Source of the DNA: Pseudonocardia sp. TRM90224 | GTDB lineage: Bacteria; Actinomycetota; Actinomycetes; Mycobacteriales; Pseudonocardiaceae | Direction: 5' to 3' | Assembly (NCBI RefSeq): GCF_021245725.1 | Contig: NZ_JAJGSX010000014.1 | Span: forward strand, 62,001 to 126,000 | Length of the DNA stretch: 64,000 nt | Shown here: in pieces, positions 50,868 through 59,155 of the stretch | Numbering within the stretch: the first letter of the stretch is position 1 | Layout of the letters: each line of letters begins with the position of its first letter | The notes under the pieces: generated by a model | What the model was told of the DNA's origin: nothing | The model's input: only the letters and a program-made list of their open reading frames with translations | Database searches by the model: none | Position numbers and translations under genes: made by a program

Positions 50868-52709
50868 CTACGGGATGCGGCGGACGGCACCCGTGTGCGC
50901 GCTGGTGGCGAGCGCGGCGTAGGCGCGCAGCGCCTTGCTGACGGGGCGCGTACGTTCCGTCGGCTGCCACGGCCGCTCCGAGGCCTCCATCTTGGCCCGG
51001 CGCTCCGCCAGCACCGCCTCGTCCACCTGCACCTCGAGGGTGCGGCTGCGGACGTCGATGAGCACGGTGTCGCCGTCCTCGATCAGCCCGATCACGCCGC
51101 CGTGCGCCGCCTCCGGCGAGATGTGGCCGACCGAGATGCCGCTGGAGCCGCCGGAGAACCGGCCGTCGGTGATGAGCGCGCACTTCGCACCCAGGCCGGC
51201 ACCCTTCAGGAATGCGGTGGGGTGCAGCATCTCCTGCATCCCCGGCCCGCCGGACGGGCCCTCGTAGCGGACGACGAGCACGTCACCGGCCTGGATCTGC
51301 TTGGTGAGGATCACCGAGACGGCCTCCTCCTGGCTCTCGACGACCCGCGCGGGCCCCTCGAAGCGCCAGATGTCCTCCGGGATGCCGGCCGTCTTGATCA
51401 CCGCGCCGTCTGGGGCGATGTTGCCGCGCAGGACCGCGAGGCCGCCGTCAGCGGTGTAGGCGTGCTCGCGGTCGCGGATGCAGCCGCCTGCGGCGTCGGT
51501 GTCGAGCGACGACCAGCGGTTCTCGGTGGAGAACGCCTGCGTGGTGCGCACCCCGCCCGGCGCGGCGTGGAAGAGCTCGACGGCCCGCTCCGACGGTGCC
51601 TCGGCCCGGATGTCCCACTCGTCGAGCCACGCCTCCAGCGTCGGGGAGTGCACGGTGTGCACCTCGGTGTCGAGCAGTCCCGCCCTGCGCAGCTCGCCGA
51701 GGATCGCCGGGATTCCGCCGGCCCGGTGCACGTCCTCCATGTGGTAATCGGAGTTCGGCGACACCTTCGCGAGGCACGGCACGCGGCGCGAGACGGCGTC
51801 GATCGCCGCGAGGTCGAAGTCGATCTCGCCCTCCTGCGCGGCGGCGAGGACGTGCAGCACGGTGTTGGTGGAGCCGCCCATCGCGACGTCGAGCGCCATG
51901 GCGTTCTCGAACGCGGCCTTCGTGGCGATGTTGCGGGGCAGCGCGCTCGCGTCGTCGTCGCGGTACCAGCGGGTCGCCAGCTCCATCACCGTGCGCCCGG
52001 CCTGCAGGAACAGCTCGCGGCGGAAGGCGTGGGTGGCGAGGGTCGAGCCGTTGCCCGGCAACGCGAGCCCGAGCGCCTCGGTGAGGCAGTTCATCGAGTT
52101 GGCGGTGAACATGCCGGAGCAGGAGCCGCAGGTCGGGCACGCCGAGCGTTCGACCTCGGTCAGCCCGGCCTCGTCGACCGCGCTCGAAGCGGACGCCGCG
52201 ATCGCCGTGATCAGGTCGGTCGGCGCCTGCGCGACCCCGCCGACGACCACGGCCTTGCCGGCCTCCATCGGCCCGCCCGAGACGAACACCGTCGGGATGT
52301 TGAGCCGCATGGCGGCGTTCAGCATGCCGGGGGTGATCTTGTCGCAGTTGGAGATGCAGACGAGCGCGTCGGCGGCGTGGCCGTTCACCATGTACTCGAC
52401 GGCGTCGGCGATCACCTCGCGGCTGGGCAGCGAGTAGAGCATCCCGCCGTGGCCCATCGCGATCCCGTCGTCGACGGCGATCGTGTGGAACTCGCGCGGC
52501 ACTCCACCGGCCTCCCGGATCGCGCCGGCCACGAGGTCACCGAGGTCCTTGAGGTGCACGTGGCCGGGGACGAACTGGGTGTAGGAGTTGGCGATCGCGA
52601 CGATCGGCTTGCCGAAGTCGTCGTCGGTCATGCCGGTGGCGCGCCACAGCGAACGGGCGCCGGCGGCGTTGCGGCCGTGGGTGGTGACGCGGGAACGCAG
52701 AGCCGGCAT
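50868..52709 (-). CDS. ilvD: dihydroxy-acid dehydratase
   Basis: 613 residues. Fe-S cysteines are visible in ISNCDKITPGM and CPTCGSCSGMFTANSMNCLTE; the C-terminal catalytic Ser region is ITDGRFSGGSSGISVGHISPEA. Dehydrates dihydroxyisovalerate and dihydroxymethylvalerate in valine/isoleucine synthesis. ATG 52709. It is transcribed away from ilvB, with the PH-domain gene 6 bp upstream in the same direction. Confidence 0.97.
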   Translation of the reverse strand: MPALRSRVTTHGRNAAGARSLWRATGMTDDDFGKPIVAIANSYTQFVPGHVHLKDLGDLVAGAIREAGGVPREFHTIAVDDGIAMGHGGMLYSLPSREVIADAVEYMVNGHAADALVCISNCDKITPGMLNAAMRLNIPTVFVSGGPMEAGKAVVVGGVAQAPTDLITAIAASASSAVDEAGLTEVERSACPTCGSCSGMFTANSMNCLTEALGLALPGNGSTLATHAFRRELFLQAGRTVMELATRWYRDDDASALPRNIATKAAFENAMALDVAMGGSTNTVLHVLAAAQEGEIDFDLAAIDAVSRRVPCLAKVSPNSDYHMEDVHRAGGIPAILGELRRAGLLDTEVHTVHSPTLEAWLDEWDIRAEAPSERAVELFHAAPGGVRTTQAFSTENRWSSLDTDAAGGCIRDREHAYTADGGLAVLRGNIAPDGAVIKTAGIPEDIWRFEGPARVVESQEEAVSVILTKQIQAGDVLVVRYEGPSGGPGMQEMLHPTAFLKGAGLGAKCALITDGRFSGGSSGISVGHISPEAAHGGVIGLIEDGDTVLIDVRSRTLEVQVDEAVLAERRAKMEASERPWQPTERTRPVSKALRAYAALATSAHTGAVRRIP

Positions 52710-52715
52710 CAGGGC

Positions 52716-53120
52716 TCACTCTCCAGCAGGGTCGGGAAGCCTGCCGCCGCTCGCGGCGGAAAGCTGGGGCAGATGGCGGACGTGGACGGCCGGGAGCGGT
52801 AGCTCCGCGCCATCGGTCAGCACCGCGCTGACCCGGGTGCGGTTGCCCAGTCGCAGCGAGCTGATCTCGCTCCACGGTACGCGCCGCCCGCTGACGAGGC
52901 TGCGAACGGTCACGGCCTCCGGATCGGCGACGGTCCGCACGCGCAGCGTCCATACGATCATGCCGAGCGGCAGCAGGTAGATCAGCCAGAGGTACGGAGC
53001 GCCGAACGCGAACGGCGTCGCGCAGAACGCGAACGCCAGCGCGACGAGCACGACCAGCGGGGAGACGCGGAAGACGGCGCGCGGGGCGGGGCCGTCATCG
53101 GTGGAACTCACGCCGTCCAT
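52716..53120 (-). CDS. PH-domain membrane protein (CFP6-like)
   Basis: 134 residues. Two hydrophobic segments (about 20-60) precede a bacterial PH-like domain with VRSLVSGRRVPWSEISSLRLGNRTRV, the usual pattern of mycobacterial low-molecular-weight antigen 6. From memory, mycobacterial cfp6 (Rv3004) lies beside ilvB too. Probably co-transcribed with ilvD (6 bp gap). Function unknown. Confidence 0.85.
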   Translation of the reverse strand: MDGVSSTDDGPAPRAVFRVSPLVVLVALAFAFCATPFAFGAPYLWLIYLLPLGMIVWTLRVRTVADPEAVTVRSLVSGRRVPWSEISSLRLGNRTRVSAVLTDGAELPLPAVHVRHLPQLSAASGGRLPDPAGE

Positions 53121-53213
53121 CGTCGCACCCCCGGGGTTGACGATGCGCCCGCCGGGTGCCCGCCGAACGGCGCTACTCCGGTGCCGTGGAGAGGGGCCAT
53201 CGGGAGGGCAGGA

Positions 53214-53262
53214 AAGCCACGTTCAGGGCCTGTGGGGGCAGGAAAGTGGCGTTCCTGCCCTT
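53214..53262. repeat. R1 inverted repeat, copy 4 (imperfect)
   Basis: GGAAAGCCACGTTC and GAAAGTGGCGTTCC, two mismatches relative to a perfect stem. Unlike the other copies it sits in a divergent region, between the CFP6-like gene and the ilvB leader. Confidence 0.7.
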
Positions 53263-53356
53263 GCGGCGGAGCCGGGACGCGCCTTGGTTCAGAGGGGCTC
53301 GCACAGTCGGACGTCCTCGCACTCGTCCCACGATCTGGTACCCCATTCCCAGTGGG

Positions 53357-53386
53357 TTGACGCATCATCCGGACGGCGGCTAGCGT
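53357..53386 (+). promoter_or_regulatory. ilvB promoter, TTGACG-18-TAGCGT
   Basis: -35 TTGACG 53357-53362, -10 TAGCGT 53381-53386, spacer 18. The leader ATG is seven bases beyond the -10, so the transcript should begin at or next to it (leaderless). Confidence 0.65.
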
Positions 53387-53393
53387 CGCGGGC

Positions 53394-53441
53394 ATGTCCA
53401 CCAACCGGGTGCTCGTACTTCGCAGGCGCGTCAACGCCTGA
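53394..53441 (+). CDS. ilvB leader peptide MSTNRVLVLRRRVNA
   Basis: 15 codons, five of them Val or Leu (VLVL and a later V), followed by TGA. The intrinsic terminator at 53468-53504 follows. This is the layout of transcription attenuation by branched-chain aminoacyl-tRNA supply, as established for Corynebacterium glutamicum ilvBNC. Stalling at the Val/Leu codons would allow an antiterminator to form. Confidence 0.85.
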   Translation: MSTNRVLVLRRRVNA

Positions 53442-53467
53442 GCGAGCACTCGGTCGTCGACGCGCCA

Positions 53468-53504
53468 CCCTCGTTCCGCCGGACCCGGCGGTCGGGGGTT
53501 TTTT
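53468..53504 (+). terminator. ilvB attenuator (intrinsic terminator with U-tract)
   Basis: Stem CCGCCG-GACC-CGGCGG, extended outward by CG and CCC/GGG pairs, then six T. The T-run is exceptional in this GC-rich window and supports true intrinsic termination. Confidence 0.85.
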
Positions 53505-53540
53505 CATGTCTGACTCCCATGCAGTGAGGCTGACCGCAAA

Positions 53541-55478
53541 ATGACCACCGCAACGCCCCGATCCGGAACGGCGGGACCGAAACCGGCCCCGCCGCCGGGA
53601 CGCCCGGGCCAGCAGGCCGCCACCGCGCCGCGCGGCGAGACCGCGCCGCGGTTCGACGCCGTGCCGATGACGGGCGCCCAGTCGCTCGTCCGCTCGCTGG
53701 AGGAGGTGGGCTGCGAGGTCGTCTTCGGCATTCCCGGCGGCACCATCCTCCCGGCCTACGACCCGCTTCTCGACTCCACGCGGGTACGGCACGTCCTCGT
53801 GCGGCACGAGCAGGGCGCCGGGCACGCCGCGACGGGGTACGCGCAGGCCACCGGCAGGGTCGGGGTCTGCATGGCCACGTCGGGGCCCGGGGCGACGAAC
53901 CTGGTCACGCCGATCGCCGACGCGCACATGGACTCGATCCCCCTCGTCGCCATCACCGGGCAGCAATCCCGCCCGCTGATCGGCACGGATGCCTTCCAGG
54001 AAGCCGACATCACCGGCATCACGATGCCGGTCACCAAGCACAACATGCTGGTGACCGACGCGAAGGACATCCCGAGGGCCATCACGGAGGCCTTCCACCT
54101 CGCCAGCACCGGCCGACCCGGCCCGGTCCTGGTGGACATCCCGAAGGACGTCCTGCAGGAGCAGACGACCTTCACCTGGCCCGCCGAGATGCGGCTGCCC
54201 GGTTACCGGCCGACGACCCGGCCGCACGGGAAGCAGATCCGCGAGGCCGCCAAGCTGATCTGCGCGGCCAAGCAGCCCGTGCTGTACGTCGGCGGTGGTG
54301 TGCTGAAGGCCCAGGCGTCAGCGGAGCTGCTGCAGCTCGCCGAGCTCAGCGGCATCCCGGTGGTGACGACGCTGATGGCGCGGGGCGCGTTCCCCGACAG
54401 CCACCCGCAGCACGTCGGGATGCCGGGGATGCACGGCACGGTCGCCGCGGTGGCGGCCATGCAGAAGTCCGACCTGCTCGTCGCGCTCGGCGCGCGGTTC
54501 GACGACCGGGTGACCGGCCAGCTGGCGAGCTTCGCGCCCGACGCGAAGATCGTGCACGCCGACATCGACCCCGCGGAGATCTCCAAGAACCGCCGCGCCG
54601 ACGTCCCCATCGTCGGCGACTGCAAGGAGGTCATCACCGAGCTGATCACGGCCGTCACGGCGGAGCGCACCGAGCACGGGCACCGCGACCTCGCGCAGTG
54701 GTGGGCCTACCTCGACGACTTGCGTGGCACCTACCCGCTCGGCTACTCGTGGCCGACCGACGGCTCGCTCTCCCCGGAGTACGTGATCGAGCGGGTCGGC
54801 CAGATCGCCGGCCCGGACGCCGTTTACGCCGCCGGTGTCGGGCAGCACCAGATGTGGGCCGCGCAGTTCATCAAGTACGAGAAGCCGCGGTCGTGGCTCA
54901 ACTCCGGTGGTCTCGGCACGATGGGCTTCGCGGTGCCGGCCGCGATGGGCGCGAAGATGGCCCGTCCCGACGCCGTGGTCTGGGCGATCGACGGCGACGG
55001 CTGCTTCCAGATGACCAACCAGGAGCTGGCGACCTGCGCGATCGAGGGCATCCCGATCAAGGTCGCGATCATCAACAACGGCAACCTGGGCATGGTCCGG
55101 CAGTGGCAGAACCTGTTCTACAAGGAGCGCTACTCGCAGACCGACCTCGGCACGCACAAGCACCGGATCCCCGACTTCAAGCTCCTCGCCGAGGCGATGG
55201 GGTGCGTCGGGCTGCGCGCGGAGTCGAAGGAAGAGGTCGACCGGGTCATCAAGCAGGCCATGGAGATCGACGACCAGCCCGTCGTGATCGACTTCGTGGT
55301 CGGGGCCGACGCGCAGGTCTGGCCGATGGTCGCGGCCGGCACCGGCAACAGCGAGATCATGGCCGCGCGCAACATCCGGCCGCTGTTCGACGGTGACGAG
55401 CTCGTCGCCGACGACGCGGCGGTCGACGCGGTGATCGCAGAGGCGCGGCCACATCAGGAGCAGGGAGACGAGGGATGA
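53541..55478 (+). CDS. ilvB: acetolactate synthase large subunit
   Basis: 645 residues. The TPP-activating Glu is in VRHEQGAGHAATGYA; the TPP/Mg site is GDGCFQMTNQELATCA ... NNGNLGMVRQWQ. FAD-domain motif RFDDRVTGQL present. The N-terminal ~45 residues are a Pro/Ala-rich extension usual in actinomycetes. Its stop overlaps ilvN as ATGA. First committed step of valine, leucine and isoleucine synthesis; controlled by the upstream leader peptide. Confidence 0.97.
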   Translation: MTTATPRSGTAGPKPAPPPGRPGQQAATAPRGETAPRFDAVPMTGAQSLVRSLEEVGCEVVFGIPGGTILPAYDPLLDSTRVRHVLVRHEQGAGHAATGYAQATGRVGVCMATSGPGATNLVTPIADAHMDSIPLVAITGQQSRPLIGTDAFQEADITGITMPVTKHNMLVTDAKDIPRAITEAFHLASTGRPGPVLVDIPKDVLQEQTTFTWPAEMRLPGYRPTTRPHGKQIREAAKLICAAKQPVLYVGGGVLKAQASAELLQLAELSGIPVVTTLMARGAFPDSHPQHVGMPGMHGTVAAVAAMQKSDLLVALGARFDDRVTGQLASFAPDAKIVHADIDPAEISKNRRADVPIVGDCKEVITELITAVTAERTEHGHRDLAQWWAYLDDLRGTYPLGYSWPTDGSLSPEYVIERVGQIAGPDAVYAAGVGQHQMWAAQFIKYEKPRSWLNSGGLGTMGFAVPAAMGAKMARPDAVVWAIDGDGCFQMTNQELATCAIEGIPIKVAIINNGNLGMVRQWQNLFYKERYSQTDLGTHKHRIPDFKLLAEAMGCVGLRAESKEEVDRVIKQAMEIDDQPVVIDFVVGADAQVWPMVAAGTGNSEIMAARNIRPLFDGDELVADDAAVDAVIAEARPHQEQGDEG

Positions 55479-55987
55479 TGGAGCGCCACACGCTGTCGGT
55501 GCTCGTCGAGGACCGACCGGGCGTGCTCGCCAGGGTGTCGGGGCTGTTCTCGCGGCGCGGCTTCAACATCGAGTCGCTCGCCGTGGGCCCCACCGAGCAC
55601 CCGGACGTCTCGCGCATGACGATCGTCGTCGCCGTGGACGACCTGCCGCTCGAGCAGGTCACCAAGCAGCTCAACAAGCTCGTGCACGTCATCAAGATCG
55701 TCGAGCTCGAGCCGGCCGCCTCGGTCCAGCGTGAGCTGCTGCTGGTGAAGGTGCGGGCCGACCCCGGCGTGCGCAGCCAGGTGCTGGAGATCGTCAACCT
55801 GTTCCGGGCCAAGGCCGTCGACGTCACGCCGGAGGCGCTGACGATCGAGGCGACCGGAACCGCCGAGAAGCTCGCGGCGTTGCTCAAGAACCTCGAACCG
55901 TTCGGCATCCGCGAGATGGTGCAATCCGGGATGGTGGCCGTCGGCCGCGGTCCCCGGTCGATCACCGCGGCCGCCGCCGTCCGGTGA
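55475..55987 (+). CDS. ilvN: acetolactate synthase small (regulatory) subunit
   Basis: 170 residues. N-terminal ACT domain HTLSVLVEDRPGVLARVSGLFSRRGFNIESLAVGPTE with the valine-binding Gly/Asn pattern, then the second ACT-like half (RELLLVKVRADPGVRSQVLEIVNLFRAKAVDV). ATG 55475 overlaps the ilvB stop. Confers feedback inhibition by valine. Confidence 0.97.
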   Translation: MMERHTLSVLVEDRPGVLARVSGLFSRRGFNIESLAVGPTEHPDVSRMTIVVAVDDLPLEQVTKQLNKLVHVIKIVELEPAASVQRELLLVKVRADPGVRSQVLEIVNLFRAKAVDVTPEALTIEATGTAEKLAALLKNLEPFGIREMVQSGMVAVGRGPRSITAAAAVR

Positions 55988-56035
55988 ACTCGAACTTCCG
56001 TTGAATCAGTACCCGAAAGGAACTCCGTACCCGTC

Positions 56036-57040
56036 ATGAGCGTGAACATCTACTACGACGACGACGCCGACCTCTCGATCATCCAGGGCCGCAAGGTCGC
56101 GGTGATCGGCTACGGCAGCCAGGGCCACGCACACTCGCTCTCGCTGCGCGACTCGGGCGTCGACGTCCGGATCGGCCTGCCGGAGGGCTCGAAGTCGCGG
56201 CAGAAGGCGACCGACGAGGGCCTGGAGGTCGGCACCCCCTCGGAGGTGTCCGCGTGGGCCGACCTGATCATGATCCTGGCGCCGGACACCAAGCAGCGCC
56301 ACATCTACTCCGAGGACATCGCGCCCAACCTCGAGGCCGGTGACGCGATCTTCTTCGGGCACGGCTTCAACATCCGCTACGACCTGATCAAGCCGCCGGC
56401 CGACGTCGACGTGGCGATGGTCGCGCCGAAGGGTCCCGGCCACCTCGTGCGCCGCCAGTTCGTCGACGGCAAGGGTGTGCCCGCGCTCATCGCGGTCGAG
56501 CAGGACCCGTCGGGCAACGCGAAGGCGCTCGCGCTCTCCTACGCGGCGGCGATCGGCGGCGCGCGCGCCGGCGTCATCGAGACCACGTTCAAGGAGGAGA
56601 CCGAGACCGACCTGTTCGGCGAGCAGGCGGTGCTCTGCGGCGGTGCCGCCGCGCTGGTGCAGACCGGGTTCGAGGTGCTCACCGAGGCCGGCTACGCGCC
56701 GGAGATCGCCTACTTCGAGTGCCTGCACGAGCTCAAGCTGATCGTCGACCTCATGTACGAGGGCGGCATCGCCAACGAGCGCTTCTCCATCTCCGACACC
56801 GCGGAGTACGGCGACCTCACCCGCGGCCCGCGGGTGATCACCCCGGCCGTCAAGGACGAGATGCGCAAGATCCTCGCCGAGATCCAGGACGGCCGCTTCG
56901 CCGCCGAGTGGGTCGCCGAGGACGACGCAGGCCGCCCGAACTTCACGCGCCTGCAGAAGGAGGGCCAGGAGCACCCCATCGAGCAGGTGGGCGAGAAGCT
57001 CCGCGGCCTCATGAGCTGGGTGGGCTCGAAGGCCACCTGA
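56036..57040 (+). CDS. ilvC: ketol-acid reductoisomerase (class I)
   Basis: 334 residues, class I length. NADPH site GYGSQGHAHSLSLRDSGVDV with Arg/Ser determinants further on (GSKSRQKA); metal-binding Asp/Glu in TFKEETETDLFGEQAVLCGG; APKGPGH conserved. Third gene of the ilvBNC operon, 48 bp after ilvN. The gap to serA carries two repeat elements. Confidence 0.97.
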   Translation: MSVNIYYDDDADLSIIQGRKVAVIGYGSQGHAHSLSLRDSGVDVRIGLPEGSKSRQKATDEGLEVGTPSEVSAWADLIMILAPDTKQRHIYSEDIAPNLEAGDAIFFGHGFNIRYDLIKPPADVDVAMVAPKGPGHLVRRQFVDGKGVPALIAVEQDPSGNAKALALSYAAAIGGARAGVIETTFKEETETDLFGEQAVLCGGAAALVQTGFEVLTEAGYAPEIAYFECLHELKLIVDLMYEGGIANERFSISDTAEYGDLTRGPRVITPAVKDEMRKILAEIQDGRFAAEWVAEDDAGRPNFTRLQKEGQEHPIEQVGEKLRGLMSWVGSKAT

Positions 57041-57070
57041 TCCGCAAGCCTGCCCTCCCGGCTCCGCCGG

Positions 57071-57128
57071 GAGGGCAGGAAAGCCACTTTCCTGCCCTGT
57101 GAGGGCCGGAAAGTGGCTTTCCTGCCCT
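57071..57128. repeat. R1 inverted repeat, copy 5
   Basis: Arms and flanks as at 19463, with the trailing GTGCGGAACGCAC palindrome. Begins 31 bp after ilvC. Confidence 0.85.
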
Positions 57129-57150
57129 TGCGTGCGGAACGCACACGTTG

Positions 57151-57202
57151 CCGGGAAAGCCACGTTCCCGGCCCCACACGCCGGGAAGCCACTTTCCAGG
57201 CA
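57151..57202. repeat. R1b repeat, copy 2, with inverted right-hand core
   Basis: Left part equals the 21262 copy (GGGAAAGCCACGTTCCC), but the right arm reads GGGAAGCCACTTTCC in place of GGGAAAGTGGCTTTCC. The GTGGC core has been replaced by its complement, so both arms now point the same way and the hairpin is lost. Confidence 0.75.
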
Positions 57203-57391
57203 CCCCTACCGACGGTCGCGCGCCCGCGCCGGCGGGAGGCAGCTGGGTCCCATTGTCCGGTCGTAGTCCGAAGTGTCCGGAAAGTGGATTTTCGACCGGC
57301 GGCTCCGCCAACGCCAGAGGGGACGCCGGCGGCGCGCGCCACTAGGATCGGTTCCCATCCCCGCCACCGACTCAGGAGCACTGGAACCGTC

Positions 57392-58993
57392 GTGACCAAC
57401 GCCCGCCGCCCCGTCGTCCTGCTCGCCGAGAAGCTCGCACAGTCGGCGGTGGCCCTCCTCGGCGACGGCGTCGACGTCCGCCACGTCGACGGCACCGACC
57501 GGCCGGCGCTGCTGGCCGCCATCGCCGATGCCGACGCGTTGCTCATCCGCTCCGCGACGAACGTCGACGCCGAGGTGATCGCGGCGTCCACCAGGCTGAA
57601 GGTGGTCGCGCGCGCCGGGGTCGGACTCGACAACGTCGACGTCCCCGCCGCCACCGCGCGCGGTGTGATGGTCGTGAACGCCCCGACCTCCAACATCGTC
57701 TCCGCGGCCGAGCACGCCGTCGCGCTGCTGCTCGCGACCGCGCGCCACATCCCCGCCGCCGACGCGAGCCTGCGGGCCGGGCAGTGGAAGCGCAGCTCCT
57801 ACAGCGGTGTCGAGCTCAACGGGAAGACCGTCGGCGTCGTCGGGCTCGGCAAGATCGGCCAGCTGGTCGCGCAGCGCCTCGCCGCGTTCGGCGTCGAGCT
57901 CGTCGCGTACGACCCGTACGTCGCGCCGGCCCGCGCCGCCCAGCTCGGCATCGAGCTGCTGACGCTCGAGGAGCTGCTCCAGCGCTCCGACGTGATCTCG
58001 ATCCACCTGCCCAAGACCGCCGAGACCCTCGGGCTCATCGGCAAGGACCAGCTCGCGCTCACCAAGCCGGGTGTGCTCATCGTCAACGCCGCCCGCGGCG
58101 GGCTGATCGACGAGGACGCGCTGGCCGAGTCGGTGCGCAGCGGGCACGTCGGCGGCGCCGGGATCGACGTCTACCTCACCGAGCCCACGACGTCGAGCCC
58201 GCTCTTCGAGCTGCCGCAGGTGGTCGTCACGCCGCACCTGGGCGCCTCGACCGACGAGGCGCAGGACCGCGCCGGCACCGACGTCGCACGCTCGGTGCAG
58301 CTCGCGCTCGCCGGCGAGTTCGTCCCCGACGCCGTGAACGTGCAGGCCGGCGGCGTCGTCGGCGAGGAGGTGCGGCCGTGGCTGCCGCTCACGCAGAAGC
58401 TCGGGACGGTGCTGCACGCCGTCGCGGGCCGGCTGCCGACGTCGGTGACCGTCGACGTCGCCGGTGAGCTCGCGGCCGACGACGTCTCCGTGCTCGCGCT
58501 CGCCGCGCTGCGCGGTGTGTTCACGCAGGTCGTCGAGGAGCAGGTGACATTCGTGAACGTGCCGGCGCTGGCCGCCGACCGCGGGGTCGCCGTCGAGGTG
58601 ACGACCGCGCCGGAGAGCGAGAACCACCGCAGCGTCGTGCAGCTGCGCGCGGCGATGCCCGACGGCGAGTCGATCTCCGTCTCCGGCACGCTGACCGGGC
58701 GCCAGCAGGTGCAGAAGCTCGTCGAGGTCAACGGCCGCCACTTCGACCTGCGCGCCGAGGGCGATGTCGTGCTCCTCGAGTACGCCGACCGGCCGGGCGT
58801 CATGGGCCGGGTCGGGTCGCTGCTGGGCGAGGCCGCGGTGAACATCGAGGCGGCGCAGATCAGCCAGACCACCGACGGCACTGACGCGATCATGCTGCTG
58901 CGGGTCGACCGGCCCGTCGACCCGGGGGTGCTGGAGCCGATCGGCGCCTCCGTCGGCGCCCGGACCACCCGGTTGATCTCCTTCGACGGCTAG
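57392..58993 (+). CDS. serA: D-3-phosphoglycerate dehydrogenase
   Basis: 533 residues, the long type. NAD site VGVVGLGKIGQLVAQR; catalytic Arg in VNAARGGLIDE, Glu and His in PHLGASTDEAQ. A C-terminal intervening (ASB) domain is followed by an ACT domain (VVLLEYADRPGVMGRVGSLLGEAAVNIEAAQI) for serine feedback. GTG 57392 follows AGGAGC. Commits 3-phosphoglycerate to serine synthesis. Same neighbourhood as mycobacterial serA1. Confidence 0.97.
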   Translation: MTNARRPVVLLAEKLAQSAVALLGDGVDVRHVDGTDRPALLAAIADADALLIRSATNVDAEVIAASTRLKVVARAGVGLDNVDVPAATARGVMVVNAPTSNIVSAAEHAVALLLATARHIPAADASLRAGQWKRSSYSGVELNGKTVGVVGLGKIGQLVAQRLAAFGVELVAYDPYVAPARAAQLGIELLTLEELLQRSDVISIHLPKTAETLGLIGKDQLALTKPGVLIVNAARGGLIDEDALAESVRSGHVGGAGIDVYLTEPTTSSPLFELPQVVVTPHLGASTDEAQDRAGTDVARSVQLALAGEFVPDAVNVQAGGVVGEEVRPWLPLTQKLGTVLHAVAGRLPTSVTVDVAGELAADDVSVLALAALRGVFTQVVEEQVTFVNVPALAADRGVAVEVTTAPESENHRSVVQLRAAMPDGESISVSGTLTGRQQVQKLVEVNGRHFDLRAEGDVVLLEYADRPGVMGRVGSLLGEAAVNIEAAQISQTTDGTDAIMLLRVDRPVDPGVLEPIGASVGARTTRLISFDG

Positions 58994-59155
58994 ATGCTCG
59001 ACCCTGCGCGCGTGTCCCTCGACCGGGGCCGGTAATCCACACGATCGGCTGCCCGTCAGAGCGGCGCACGATCGGCGCCGGGCCACCGCCATAGGTTGCC
59101 CGCTGACCGCCGGGATGGCTCCGGTGGTGAGGGCGGCTGGGTGGGGGACGGACGG

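Larger units (their letters stand above)
57041..57391. other. 351-bp gap between ilvC and serA
   Basis: Holds R1 (57071) and R1b (57151) copies, then about 180 bp with TTGTCCGGTCGTAGTCCG and the serA leader (CAGGAGCAC ribosome-site region at 57374). No gene or standard promoter recognised. Confidence 0.6.

Noticed and set aside
53101..53544. 147-codon frame across the ilvB leader
   Set aside because: It reads through a repeat, the promoter and the attenuator; the short leader peptide and terminator explain the region better.
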